Of a stretch of DNA of 9,293 bases, positions 1 to 7,577 are shown one piece after another (the first letter of the stretch is position 1; every line of letters starts with the position of its first letter). The notes beneath the pieces were generated by a model. That model was not told the DNA's origin. It did no database searches and was given only the letters and a program-made list of their open reading frames with translations. The stretch lies in contig JAQGPE010000321.1 in NCBI GenBank assembly GCA_028293225.1, forward strand, positions 1-9,293, written 5' to 3'. Both the position numbers and the translations under genes were made by a program. Source of the DNA: Akkermansiaceae bacterium (GTDB lineage Bacteria > Verrucomicrobiota > Verrucomicrobiia > Verrucomicrobiales > Akkermansiaceae).

Positions 1-1368
1 GGTGTTGTTGTTGCCGTTGTCCTTGGTCCACATCAGCAGGAAGGTCGAGGGGTCGAGGTAGTCGCCACTCCAGCCGCCCAGGGACAGATCGTAGTCGAGG
101 TTCTGCTGGGCCGTCACATAAGAGGCGAAGTCCATCTGGCGGATCTCGATTTTGATTCCCAGGTTCTCGTACCACATCGCCTGCAGCGCTTCGATCACGG
201 CGCGGGTGCCGGTGGTGGCGGCCAGCAGGGAGTAGTTCGGAAAGCCGGCCCCGCCCGGGTAGCCGGCGTCGGCCAGATACTTCTGGGCCTTTTCCTTGTC
301 GAAACCGATCACCGGATCCGGCTGGTACTGGCCCAGCGGCGGCGTCAGAGAGGGAGCCGGCCGGCTGCCTTGCAGCAGCTTCTTGCAGATGGTCTCGCGA
401 TCGATCGCCCAGGCCATCGCCAGCCGCACCCGCGGATCGTCGAAGCCCTTGCGGTTGGTATTATACCGGATCAGGTCAGCGGAGAAGTAAGGCTCCTGCC
501 GGACGAACTGCGGATACATCGCCTTGGTCTTGTCGACCAGCGGCGGTGGCAGCTGATAGGTCACGTGGAGCTGGCCGGAGAGAAAGGCGCGCGGCTCCGA
601 GTAGAAGTTCTCGATCGGGATGAAGCGGATGCCGTTGAGTTTCACCTCGCCCGCAGCCCAGTAGTTCGGGTTCCGCTCCACCTCGACATGATCATTGATC
701 CGCCAATCCTTCAGGCGGAAGGGGCCGTTGCCAACCAGGTTCCCGGGTTCGGACCACGGAGTGAAACGATCTCCCATCTTGCCGAACTTCAAAATCACGT
801 GCCGCGGCATCGGGAACCAAGTGTAATGGCGGGTCAGGCCGAGCAGGAAGGGCACCGGCTCGCGCAGCTCCAGTTTCAGCGTGTAGTCGTCCACCGCCTT
901 CACCCCCACTTCGTTGAAATCCTTGATTTCCCCTTTGTTGTAGGCCTCGGCGTTCTTCAGGAAGAACAGCATCTCCGCATACGGGCCCGCCAGCTCCGGA
1001 CTCAGGATCCGGTTATACGAAAACACGAAATCCCCGGCCGTCAGCGGCGCGCCATCGGACCACTTGCCGCCCTCGCGCAGGTGAAAGGTCCACTCGGTAT
1101 AGTCCTCATTGTGCTCCCAGGAGGTCGCCGCGCCCGGTGGATAGCCCAGATCCTCCTTCGGATCATCCGCCACCAGGCCCTCGAACATCGACCGGATGAT
1201 GTTGCTCTCGATCACCCCGGTGACCAGGTGCGGGTCCAGCGACTTCGGGTCGGTCGAGTTCCCGACCAGCAGAATCTTCTCCCGGTTCGCTTTCGCGACG
1301 TCCGTTTCCTTCTGACAGCCAACGAGGCCTAGCAGAACGGGGATGAGGGCAAGAGCGCAGCGCGTCAT
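1..1368 (-). CDS. oppA: OppA-type oligopeptide-binding lipoprotein, 3' end cut by window edge
   Basis: Extracytoplasmic solute-binding protein of the SBP_bac_5 (OppA/DppA) family, which captures peptides and delivers them to an ABC permease. The reverse strand is open from ATG at 1368-1366 to base 1, giving 456 codons with no stop. E. coli OppA has about 543 residues, so roughly the last 80 are missing. Residues 1-18 form a lipoprotein signal peptide ending in the lipobox LVGC, with C18 the likely lipidated residue. Family landmarks are NSTDPKSLDPH (38-48), GNGPFRLKDW (213-222), ERNPNYW (231-237) and GWSGDYLDP (432-440). D436 aligns with the OppA aspartate that binds the peptide alpha-amino group, which supports true peptide binding. 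The gene is divergent from the yejB operon. The start has only a weak ribosome-binding site. An in-frame GTG at 1422-1420 overlaps an AGGAGG but would give an unusually long signal n-region, so I prefer 1368. The family call is firm; the exact substrate is not known. Confidence 0.93.
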   Translation of the reverse strand, partial: MTRCALALIPVLLGLVGCQKETDVAKANREKILLVGNSTDPKSLDPHLVTGVIESNIIRSMFEGLVADDPKEDLGYPPGAATSWEHNEDYTEWTFHLREGGKWSDGAPLTAGDFVFSYNRILSPELAGPYAEMLFFLKNAEAYNKGEIKDFNEVGVKAVDDYTLKLELREPVPFLLGLTRHYTWFPMPRHVILKFGKMGDRFTPWSEPGNLVGNGPFRLKDWRINDHVEVERNPNYWAAGEVKLNGIRFIPIENFYSEPRAFLSGQLHVTYQLPPPLVDKTKAMYPQFVRQEPYFSADLIRYNTNRKGFDDPRVRLAMAWAIDRETICKKLLQGSRPAPSLTPPLGQYQPDPVIGFDKEKAQKYLADAGYPGGAGFPNYSLLAATTGTRAVIEALQAMWYENLGIKIEIRQMDFASYVTAQQNLDYDLSLGGWSGDYLDPSTFLLMWTKDNGNNNT

Positions 1369-1556
1369 GAGTCGCCGGATGACTAGCGGTTCTCGCGCCT
1401 GAATTGCAGGGAAATTTCTCACCCTCCTGTCGATTTTGTCGCGAAAAGGCAATTTCGGCGTCGATATACCGGAAACCTGCACTGCGCCTTCGAGGGAACT
1501 TGCAAGGGTGCCGCGTATCGCTAGAACCGCCAAAGTCGTTCCGAAAAGCCCCAGAT
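1369..1556. promoter_or_regulatory. Divergent promoter region between oppA and the yej operon
   Basis: This 188-bp stretch separates two divergently transcribed transporter genes and is more AT-rich than its surroundings. It must contain the promoter of oppA and probably that of the operon. A possible plus-strand sigma-70-like promoter is TTGCAA at 1500-1505, a 16-bp spacer and TAGAAC at 1522-1527, matching the consensus at four of six positions in each hexamer. I could not find a convincing promoter pair for oppA. A minus-strand AGGAGG (1428-1423) resembles a ribosome-binding site but abuts a GTG with no spacing. I see no coding potential here other than the N-terminal extension of the yejB frame, which looks unconserved. 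Confidence 0.5.
1386..1530. repeat. 8-bp inverted repeat GCGGTTCT / AGAACCGC, arms about 130 bp apart
   Basis: GCGGTTCT at 1386-1393 is the exact reverse complement of AGAACCGC at 1523-1530. Each copy therefore reads AGAACCGC, followed by TA or CA, towards its own gene: oppA on the minus strand and yejB on the plus strand. The first lies about 17 bp before the oppA ATG and the second about 26 bp before the yejB start, overlapping the candidate -10 box. This arrangement could be a shared operator or leader element for both genes. An 8-bp match could also be chance, so the role is inference. Confidence 0.35.
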
Positions 1557-2861
1557 TTGAAAGCCTACTTCATCCGCCGGCTGCTGCTGATCCCGTTCAC
1601 CCTGATCGGCATCACCGCGCTTGTCTTCACCATTGTGGTGCTCGCCCCGGGCGGCCCCATGGAGCGCAGCATGAGCCGCCTGTTAGGCGGGGAGGGGAGT
1701 GGCAAGCGCTCCCGGGCCGAGGCCGGCGCCACCCTGACCGCCGCCGTGGTGCTCGAGCAGGAGGAAAAGTTCGGCCGCGATAAAGCCGGGCCCACCGCCT
1801 ATGCCGAGTGGCTCGGCCTGCTGCCCGCCGACCTGCCGGAGGCCAAGATCGGCGCCGAGTTCCGCCCCGGCGAGAAAACCGTCGAAATCGCCCTGCCCGG
1901 CACCGAGACCTCCGTGGTGGTGGAGCGCAAGGACGACGGCTCGGCCGCCTGGATCCACCCGCAGGACGGCGTGGACCTGAATCTCTGGAAGGTCCGCCTG
2001 CGCACCCCGGACGAGCAGGCCGCGCGCTGGGCGAAGTGGGTCAAAGGCGTCGACCTGAAGAAAAAGCCGGACTACCGCGCCGTGGTCTATCAGTCCGCCT
2101 ACAATGGCCTCTTTCAAGGCAGTCTCGGCAATTCCGAGAAATACCAGGACCCGGTCTGGAGCATGATCGCTTCGAAAATGCCGGTCTCGCTCTACTTCGG
2201 CATCGTGACCCTTTTGATCACTTACGGCGTCTGCGTGCCGCTCGGGATTGTCAAGGCGGTCCGCCACCGCACCTGGCTGGATAACACCAGCTCGGTCGCC
2301 ATCCTCGTCGGCTACTCGGTGCCCGGCTACGCGCTGGCTTCCATCCTCCTGCTGTTCTTCGGCGCTAAATGGGGCCTGCTGCCGATCCGCGGCTTCACCG
2401 GCGACAACTTCGACTCTCTCTCCCTGGCGGGCAAGATCAAGGACCTCGCCGCCCACACCGTCATGCCGCTGGCCTGCTACCTCATCGGCGCCTTCGCCAT
2501 GACCACCATGCTGGTGAAGAACAACCTGATGGACAATCTCGCCGCCGACTACGTCCGCACCGCCATGGCCAAGGGCGTCTCCTATCCGTCCGCCGTGCTC
2601 CGCCACGCCTTCCGGAACTCGCTCATCCCGCTCGCCTCCACCTTCGGCGACATCATCCTGGTCCTCGTCACCGGAAACATCCTGGTGGAAAAGATCTTCG
2701 ACATCGACGGCTTCGGGCTCCTGCAATTCTCGTCGATCGTCGAGTACGACCGCCCCGTGATCATGGGCGTCGTGGTCGTTTCCTCACTGCTCATGCTGCT
2801 GGGAAATGTGATCTCGGACTTCTGCGTCGCCCTCGTGGATCCAAAGGTGAGCTACAAGTGA
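1557..2861 (+). CDS. yejB: YejB-type peptide ABC transporter permease with enlarged extracytoplasmic loop
   Basis: Inner-membrane subunit of a peptide importer (BPD_transp_1 family), predicted to pair with the next gene product to form the channel. I place the start at TTG 1557: MKAYFIRRLLLIPFTL then matches my memory of the E. coli YejB N-terminus (MGAYLIRRLLLVIPTL). The open frame extends back to another TTG at 1404, but that 51-residue extension is arginine- and proline-rich and not family-like. The product is 434 aa against 364 in E. coli. TM1 spans 9-30 and is followed by APGGP (30-34). A soluble segment runs to GSLGNS (188-193), about 75 residues longer than in YejB. Further membrane segments lie near 208-230, 245-269, 299-322, 355-377 and 400-425. 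The cytoplasmic EAA loop that contacts the ATPase is at 331-354, from DYVRTAMAKG to LRHAFRN. The VDPK near the C-terminus is also YejB-like. One base separates it from yejE. Confidence 0.92.
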   Translation: MKAYFIRRLLLIPFTLIGITALVFTIVVLAPGGPMERSMSRLLGGEGSGKRSRAEAGATLTAAVVLEQEEKFGRDKAGPTAYAEWLGLLPADLPEAKIGAEFRPGEKTVEIALPGTETSVVVERKDDGSAAWIHPQDGVDLNLWKVRLRTPDEQAARWAKWVKGVDLKKKPDYRAVVYQSAYNGLFQGSLGNSEKYQDPVWSMIASKMPVSLYFGIVTLLITYGVCVPLGIVKAVRHRTWLDNTSSVAILVGYSVPGYALASILLLFFGAKWGLLPIRGFTGDNFDSLSLAGKIKDLAAHTVMPLACYLIGAFAMTTMLVKNNLMDNLAADYVRTAMAKGVSYPSAVLRHAFRNSLIPLASTFGDIILVLVTGNILVEKIFDIDGFGLLQFSSIVEYDRPVIMGVVVVSSLLMLLGNVISDFCVALVDPKVSYK

Positions 2862-2862
2862 C

Positions 2863-4530
2863 ATGACCTTCCCCCGCAAAGCCGGATTTCTCCTCCTTTT
2901 GGTCGCCCTGCTCGCCGCCGTGTCGCACGCGCTGCAGATCAAGCTGCCCTCGCTGAGTTGGTTCTTCTCCCTCGGCTGGGACACTACCGGCGCGGTGGTC
3001 TGCCAGAAGGGCGACGGCTTGATGAGCCTGAGCCATTTCGGCTGGCGCAGCGATGTGGGCACGCTGGAGGAAAACCAGCGGATCTTCCTCAGCCCACAGG
3101 ATCTCGTCGGCTACGCGATCTGCACCATCATGGCGGTCATCGGCATCGTCCTCATCGCCGGCGGCGGCGGCTTTGAGTGGAATCCGGTCACCCTGCGCCG
3201 CTTCGCGCGCTTCCGCTCGATCGGCCGCGGCTGGCTTTCATTCAAGATCCTGATCGTGCTGCTGGCGCTTTCGCTCCTCGACCAGGCGGTCGTCGGCAAA
3301 CGCGCGCTGGCCGTGAAATACAATGGCCACTGGTCCTTCCCGGCCTTCCAGGAAGCCCAGATCCAGGAGCAGGCGTTCGGCGGCACGGAGAGCCAGGAAA
3401 CCGACTACCGCGCCCTCCAGATCCGCTTCCGCCAGGAAAACCAGGGCAACCGCGTGATCCTGCCGCCGATCCCGTGGGACCCCGTCCTGGACTCGCAGGA
3501 TGTCGAGATCCGCGAGCTGGTCAAAAAGGAGGACGGCAAGCTCTACCGCCCGGACGACCACGAGCCCTATCAGGGTCAGGCGGTCCAGTTTCACAAGGAC
3601 CAGCAGCCGGCGGTCCAATTGAGGGTCTCGACCTTCCGCAAGGGCCTCCAGGAAGGCAATACCCAGATCTACGATGCCGCCGGTGAGTTCGTCGGCCGCC
3701 AGATCTGGAAGGAAGGCAAACTGGTCGAGTCGCCGATCGAAGGCCCGGCCGCCAATGAGGAAGGTTCCGGGTGGATCGAGCGGGTCTATCCGCCCGCCTC
3801 TCCCACCTGGCGCCCGCCCACCGCCCCTACCTGGTCCCACCCCCATTACTTCGGCACCGATTCAAAAGGCTGGGACGTCTTGGCGATCCTCTACGGCGGC
3901 ATGCAGGTGCTCTTCCAGGGCGCCGTGCTCTATGTCTCCATCACCTACTTCGCCGGCATCCTCATCGGCAGCCTCATGGGCTACGTCGGCGGCTGGTTCG
4001 ACCTCGCCATGCAGCGCGTCATGGAAATCCTGTGGAACATTCCCTTCCTGCTCGTGATCATGGTGATCGTGGCCAAGATCGGCCAGGATCAGATCAACCT
4101 GACCAAGATGATATTGGTCTACTGCTGCTTCTCCTGGCTCGGGGTCGCCATCTACCTGCGCACCGCCACCTACCGGGAAAAGGCCCGCGACTACGTGGCC
4201 GCCGCCCGCGTCCAGGGCGCGACCACCACCCGCCTGATCTTCCGCCACATCCTGCCGAACGCGATTTCCACGATCGTGACCCTGCTGCCCTTCAGCATCG
4301 CCGGCCTCGCCACCTCCCTGACCGCCCTCGATTTCCTCGGCTTCGGGCTCCCCGACCGCTACCCCAGCTGGGGCCGCCTGCTCGACGACGGCACCCAGAA
4401 TCTGACCACCGCCCCGTGGATCGTCATCTCGGTCTTCGCCATGCTTCTGCTGGTCCTGCTGCTCATCACCTTCGTCGGTGAAGCCATCCGGGAAGCCTTC
4501 GATCCCAAGAAATTCACTACCTACCGATGA
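2863..4530 (+). CDS. yejE: YejE-type peptide ABC transporter permease with extra N-terminal helices and large insert
   Basis: Second channel subunit, OppC/YejE family. The C-terminal half closely resembles E. coli YejE from memory: FGTDSKGWDVL (330-340), an EAA loop at 443-466 with DYVAAARVQGA and RHILPN, TALDFLGFGLP (487-497), and FVGEAIREAFDP (537-548). The product is 555 aa against 341 in E. coli. The extra length has two parts. Residues 1-120 carry two added membrane segments (about 7-24 and 83-100) before the canonical N-terminus, which starts near ARFRSIGRGW (115-124) with its TM at 125-144. An extra extracytoplasmic segment of about 95 residues lies between PPIPWDP (201-207) and HPHYFGTD (326-333). 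Its part at 266-289 looks like a MORN-like turn repeat, and 309-325 is proline- and tryptophan-rich. A purine-rich AAAGGTGA at 2843-2850 sits about 12 bases before the ATG. The stop overlaps the next start as ATGA. Confidence 0.92.
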   Translation: MTFPRKAGFLLLLVALLAAVSHALQIKLPSLSWFFSLGWDTTGAVVCQKGDGLMSLSHFGWRSDVGTLEENQRIFLSPQDLVGYAICTIMAVIGIVLIAGGGGFEWNPVTLRRFARFRSIGRGWLSFKILIVLLALSLLDQAVVGKRALAVKYNGHWSFPAFQEAQIQEQAFGGTESQETDYRALQIRFRQENQGNRVILPPIPWDPVLDSQDVEIRELVKKEDGKLYRPDDHEPYQGQAVQFHKDQQPAVQLRVSTFRKGLQEGNTQIYDAAGEFVGRQIWKEGKLVESPIEGPAANEEGSGWIERVYPPASPTWRPPTAPTWSHPHYFGTDSKGWDVLAILYGGMQVLFQGAVLYVSITYFAGILIGSLMGYVGGWFDLAMQRVMEILWNIPFLLVIMVIVAKIGQDQINLTKMILVYCCFSWLGVAIYLRTATYREKARDYVAAARVQGATTTRLIFRHILPNAISTIVTLLPFSIAGLATSLTALDFLGFGLPDRYPSWGRLLDDGTQNLTTAPWIVISVFAMLLLVLLLITFVGEAIREAFDPKKFTTYR

Positions 4531-6584
4531 AGCTCCCCAACCTTCTGGTCGCGGCAGCCACGGCAGTCCTGGCGCTCGCTTCCTGCCATAAAAACAGCAA
4601 GTCGCAGGCCGCCTACGACAACACCGCCGAACGGACCAAGTTCTACGCCGACTACAACAAGAAGGTCGCGCGCGGACTGGCCGACAAGAAGACCGAACTC
4701 GACAAAGCTCTGGCCGGCGACCTCCCGGAAGGCGACCGGAAGTTGAAGCAGACCGAGCTCGACGACCTGACCCGCCGGCTCCAGCGCCCGGACTACTTCG
4801 AGACCAAAACCGAGGCCGATCTCCCCAAGGATCTGGTCTGGGACCGCGGCCTGGATGAGCCGGAGATCGGCTCCCCCGATGCGAAGAAAGGCGGCACCTT
4901 CCACACCTTCATCCAAGGCAATGCCTTCCCGCCCAACATCCGCTGCTGCGGTCGCGATGCGAACAATTCCTTCCGCAGCAATCACTGGGACGACATCGAA
5001 ATCCCGCTGACCAACGTCCACCCGAATACCGGCAAGATCATTCCCGGCATCGCCGACCGCTGGAGCGTCGCTCCCGACGGCCAGTCGGTCTATTACCACA
5101 TCGACCCCGCCGCCCGCTGGTCGGACGGCCGCAAGGTGACCTCCGGCGACTTCACGATGACGCTGTACGTCTACCTGTCGCCCTACCTCAGCGAGTCCTT
5201 CTACCGCATCTACTACAGCGATCAGTACTGGGGCATCGCCACCTACGGCCCGGACTACGTCTGCGTCCGCCTCGCCTATCCGAAGCCGATGGCGGCGGCC
5301 TCCGCGGCGCTCGTGCCTTTCCAGGAGGACTTCTACAAGGAGTTTGGCTCCGACTTCGAAACCCGCTACAACTGGCGTCCGCGGCCCACCACCTGCGCCT
5401 ACGTCATCGACGAAAAGGACATCCTCAAGGGCCGCTCGATCTCGCTGACCCGCGTCAAGGACTGGTGGGCGAAGGACCGCAAGTACTACCGGAACCGTTT
5501 CAATGCCGATCGCATCGAGTACGCCCTCGTCCGCGACGAGGAAACGATCTTTCAACTCTTCCTCCGCGGCGACATCGACACCTACCTGCTCGGCGACGCC
5601 ACCAAGTGGTACGAGAAAACCGAGGTGCCCGCGGTCTTCAACGGCTACATCGAAAAGGCCACCTTCTACAACGACTTCCCGGCGATCTCCCGCGGCCTCT
5701 ACCTGAACATGGCCAACCCGCTGCTGGCCAATCAGGACATCCGCATCGGCCTCCAGCACGCCACCAACTGGGACGCGGTCATCAAGCTGGAACTCCGCGG
5801 CGACGCCGAGCGCATGGACCTCATTGCCCAGGGCTTCGGCGAATACTCGAACCCCAATGTCCACACCCGGCCCTTCTCCGTGGACCTGGCCCGCGAGTCC
5901 TTTGCCAAGGCCGGCTTCACCACGGTGGGCCCGGACGGCATCCTGATGGATTCCCAGGGCCGCCGCCTTTCTTTCACCATCAACTTCACCCGCAATCCGG
6001 TGATCGACCCGATGATGCTGCGCCTGAAGGAAGAGGCCAAGCGCTCGGGCCTCGAATACAAACTGGAAGCCCAGGACAGCACCGCCTCCTTCCAGAAGGT
6101 CATGCGCAAGGAGCACGAGATCGCCTTCAGCGGCTGGCAGCCGCAGCCGCCCTTCCCGGACTACTTCCAGCAGTTCCACTCCAGCGAGGCCTACGAGCCC
6201 GGCTCCACCAAGCCGAAGCCGATGTCGAACAACATCTGCTCCTTCGCCGACACCTCCGTCGACCCGATTCTCGAAGCCAACCGCAACGCCCGCAGCGAGC
6301 AGGATGTGAAGGACACCAGTTACAAGCTGGAGGAAATCCTCAACGAGCGCGCCGTCTGGGTCCCCGCCTACTACCGCCCCTTCTACCGCACCGGCTACTG
6401 GCGCTGGATCCGCTGGCCTTCCGACTTCAATGTCCGCCTCGTGAACGAACCGGAGATGAGCTACGTCTACTGGATCGACGAGGACGTCAAGAAAGAGACC
6501 CTGGACGCCAGACGCGACCACAAGACCTTCCCGGAAGTGAACCGGATCTACGATCAGTATCGTAAGCAAAGCGCAGCGAAATAA
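4527..6584 (+). CDS. yejA: YejA-type peptide-binding lipoprotein with helical N-terminal extension
   Basis: Substrate receptor of the operon's transporter, SBP_bac_5 family, YejA/MppA-like branch, 685 aa. Residues 1-20 form a lipoprotein signal peptide with lipobox LASC (C20). Residues 25-87 are highly charged and predicted helical, an addition compared with E. coli YejA. The binding fold begins at about 100, with GSPDAKKGGT (115-124) matching the NPxAPKGG motif typical of YejA. Other YejA-like landmarks are the YNW region followed by a Thr-Thr pair (281-289), a glycine-basic segment leading to RVKDWW (309-314), and NRFNADRI (323-330). At the position corresponding to the OppA amino-group-binding Asp (after GW), this protein reads GWQPQPPFPDYFQQF (536-550), so that acid is absent. 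The start overlaps the yejE stop by ATGA, indicating translational coupling. A coupled YejA-type receptor is firm; its ligand (peptide, muropeptide or other) is unknown. Confidence 0.92.
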   Translation: MKLPNLLVAAATAVLALASCHKNSKSQAAYDNTAERTKFYADYNKKVARGLADKKTELDKALAGDLPEGDRKLKQTELDDLTRRLQRPDYFETKTEADLPKDLVWDRGLDEPEIGSPDAKKGGTFHTFIQGNAFPPNIRCCGRDANNSFRSNHWDDIEIPLTNVHPNTGKIIPGIADRWSVAPDGQSVYYHIDPAARWSDGRKVTSGDFTMTLYVYLSPYLSESFYRIYYSDQYWGIATYGPDYVCVRLAYPKPMAAASAALVPFQEDFYKEFGSDFETRYNWRPRPTTCAYVIDEKDILKGRSISLTRVKDWWAKDRKYYRNRFNADRIEYALVRDEETIFQLFLRGDIDTYLLGDATKWYEKTEVPAVFNGYIEKATFYNDFPAISRGLYLNMANPLLANQDIRIGLQHATNWDAVIKLELRGDAERMDLIAQGFGEYSNPNVHTRPFSVDLARESFAKAGFTTVGPDGILMDSQGRRLSFTINFTRNPVIDPMMLRLKEEAKRSGLEYKLEAQDSTASFQKVMRKEHEIAFSGWQPQPPFPDYFQQFHSSEAYEPGSTKPKPMSNNICSFADTSVDPILEANRNARSEQDVKDTSYKLEEILNERAVWVPAYYRPFYRTGYWRWIRWPSDFNVRLVNEPEMSYVYWIDEDVKKETLDARRDHKTFPEVNRIYDQYRKQSAAK

Positions 6585-6590
6585 GCCACG

Positions 6591-7577
6591 ATGTCCGAAC
6601 CCCTTCTTCAGGTCCGCGAGCTGATCACCGCCTTCGACACCGAAGCCGGCCTGGTCCGCGCCGTGGACCAGGTATCCTTCGAGGTGGCCAAGGGCCAGAC
6701 CCTCGGCATCGTCGGCGAATCCGGCTGCGGCAAGAGCGTGACCGCCATGTCGCTCATCGGCCTGCTCCCCCAGCCGATGGGGAAAATCCTCCAGGGCGAA
6801 GTCCTCTTCAAGGGCCGCGACCTGACCCGGCTGAAGAACTCCGAAATGCGCAAGATCCGCGGCAACGAGATCGGCGTGATCTTCCAGGAGCCGATGACCG
6901 CGCTCAACCCGGTCCACCGCATCGGCAAGCAGATCGCCGAGTGCTTCCTGCTGCATAAAAAGGTCAGCAAAAAGAAAGCCTGGGAGTCCGCCATCGAGAT
7001 GCTGCGGCTGGTGAAAATCCCCGCCCCGGAGCTGCGCGCCATGGACTACCCCCACCAGCTTTCCGGCGGCATGCGCCAGCGCGTGGTCATCGCCATGGCC
7101 CTCGCCTGCCGCCCGGACCTGGTCATCGCCGACGAGCCGACCACCGCCCTCGACGTCACCGTCCAGGCTCAGATTCTCGATCTCATCAAGCGCCTGCAGG
7201 GCGAGATGGGCATGGCCGTCATGCTCATCACCCACGACCTCGGCGTCATCGCCGAGACCTGCGATGAAGTGGTGGTCATGTATGCCGGCCGCGTGGTGGA
7301 GCGCGCCCCCGCCGCCGAGCTGTTCGCCCGCCCGCTGCACGCCTACACCCGCGGCCTGCTGGCCTCGATCCCGCGCATGGACACCCCGCGCAAGTCGATC
7401 CTCCCGGTGATCCCCGGCATGGTCGCCGCCCTGCGCGACTTCGTCCCCGGCTGCCGCTTCTGCCAGCGCATGGGCCGCGACGGCGCCACCCTGCGCGAAC
7501 GCCCGCCCTTCATCCAGGTCGCCCCCGGCCACTGGGTCGAAGCCTGCCCCATCTGCTACGCCGCCACTGAGCTATGA
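6591..7577 (+). CDS. oppD: OppD-type peptide ABC transporter ATP-binding protein
   Basis: Cytoplasmic ATPase that drives import through the YejB/YejE channel; 328 aa, a normal OppD/DppD length. Motifs in order are Walker A GESGCGKS (42-49), Q-loop Q99, signature LSGGMRQ (157-163), Walker B DLVIADEP (176-183) with E182 as catalytic base, and H-loop H215, so the site looks fully active. The C-terminal peptide-transporter extension (oligo_HPY-like) covers about 245-328 and includes APGHWVEA. Its four cysteines form two pairs, CRFC (288-291) and CPIC (319-322), instead of the usual spacing in OppD/DppD tails. In E. coli the equivalent ATPase YejF is a single fused protein of two such halves; here the halves are separate genes. 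It starts 6 bases after yejA with no clear ribosome-binding site, and its stop overlaps the next start as ATGA. Confidence 0.93.
   Translation: MSEPLLQVRELITAFDTEAGLVRAVDQVSFEVAKGQTLGIVGESGCGKSVTAMSLIGLLPQPMGKILQGEVLFKGRDLTRLKNSEMRKIRGNEIGVIFQEPMTALNPVHRIGKQIAECFLLHKKVSKKKAWESAIEMLRLVKIPAPELRAMDYPHQLSGGMRQRVVIAMALACRPDLVIADEPTTALDVTVQAQILDLIKRLQGEMGMAVMLITHDLGVIAETCDEVVVMYAGRVVERAPAAELFARPLHAYTRGLLASIPRMDTPRKSILPVIPGMVAALRDFVPGCRFCQRMGRDGATLRERPPFIQVAPGHWVEACPICYAATEL

Noticed and set aside
370..1332. Plus-strand open frame of 320 codons at the left end
   Set aside because: Antisense to the OppA-type gene, whose lipobox and SBP_bac_5 motifs are unmistakable on the minus strand.
1420..1428. 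AGGAGG followed by an in-frame GTG as an alternative oppA start on the minus strand
   Set aside because: The GTG directly abuts the AGGAGG with no spacing, and the resulting signal peptide would have an 18-residue extra n-region; ATG 1368 gives a normal lipoprotein signal.
1683..2726. Minus-strand open frame of 347 codons opposite yejB
   Set aside because: Same high-GC antisense effect; the sequence is low-complexity with no recognisable domain, while yejB on the other strand is clear.
4521..7532. Minus-strand open frame of 1003 codons opposite yejA and oppD
   Set aside because: It is antisense to two genes with complete, ordered family motifs. Its composition (Gly, Ala, Val, Asp, His, Leu repeats without domains) is what antisense reading of high-GC codons produces.
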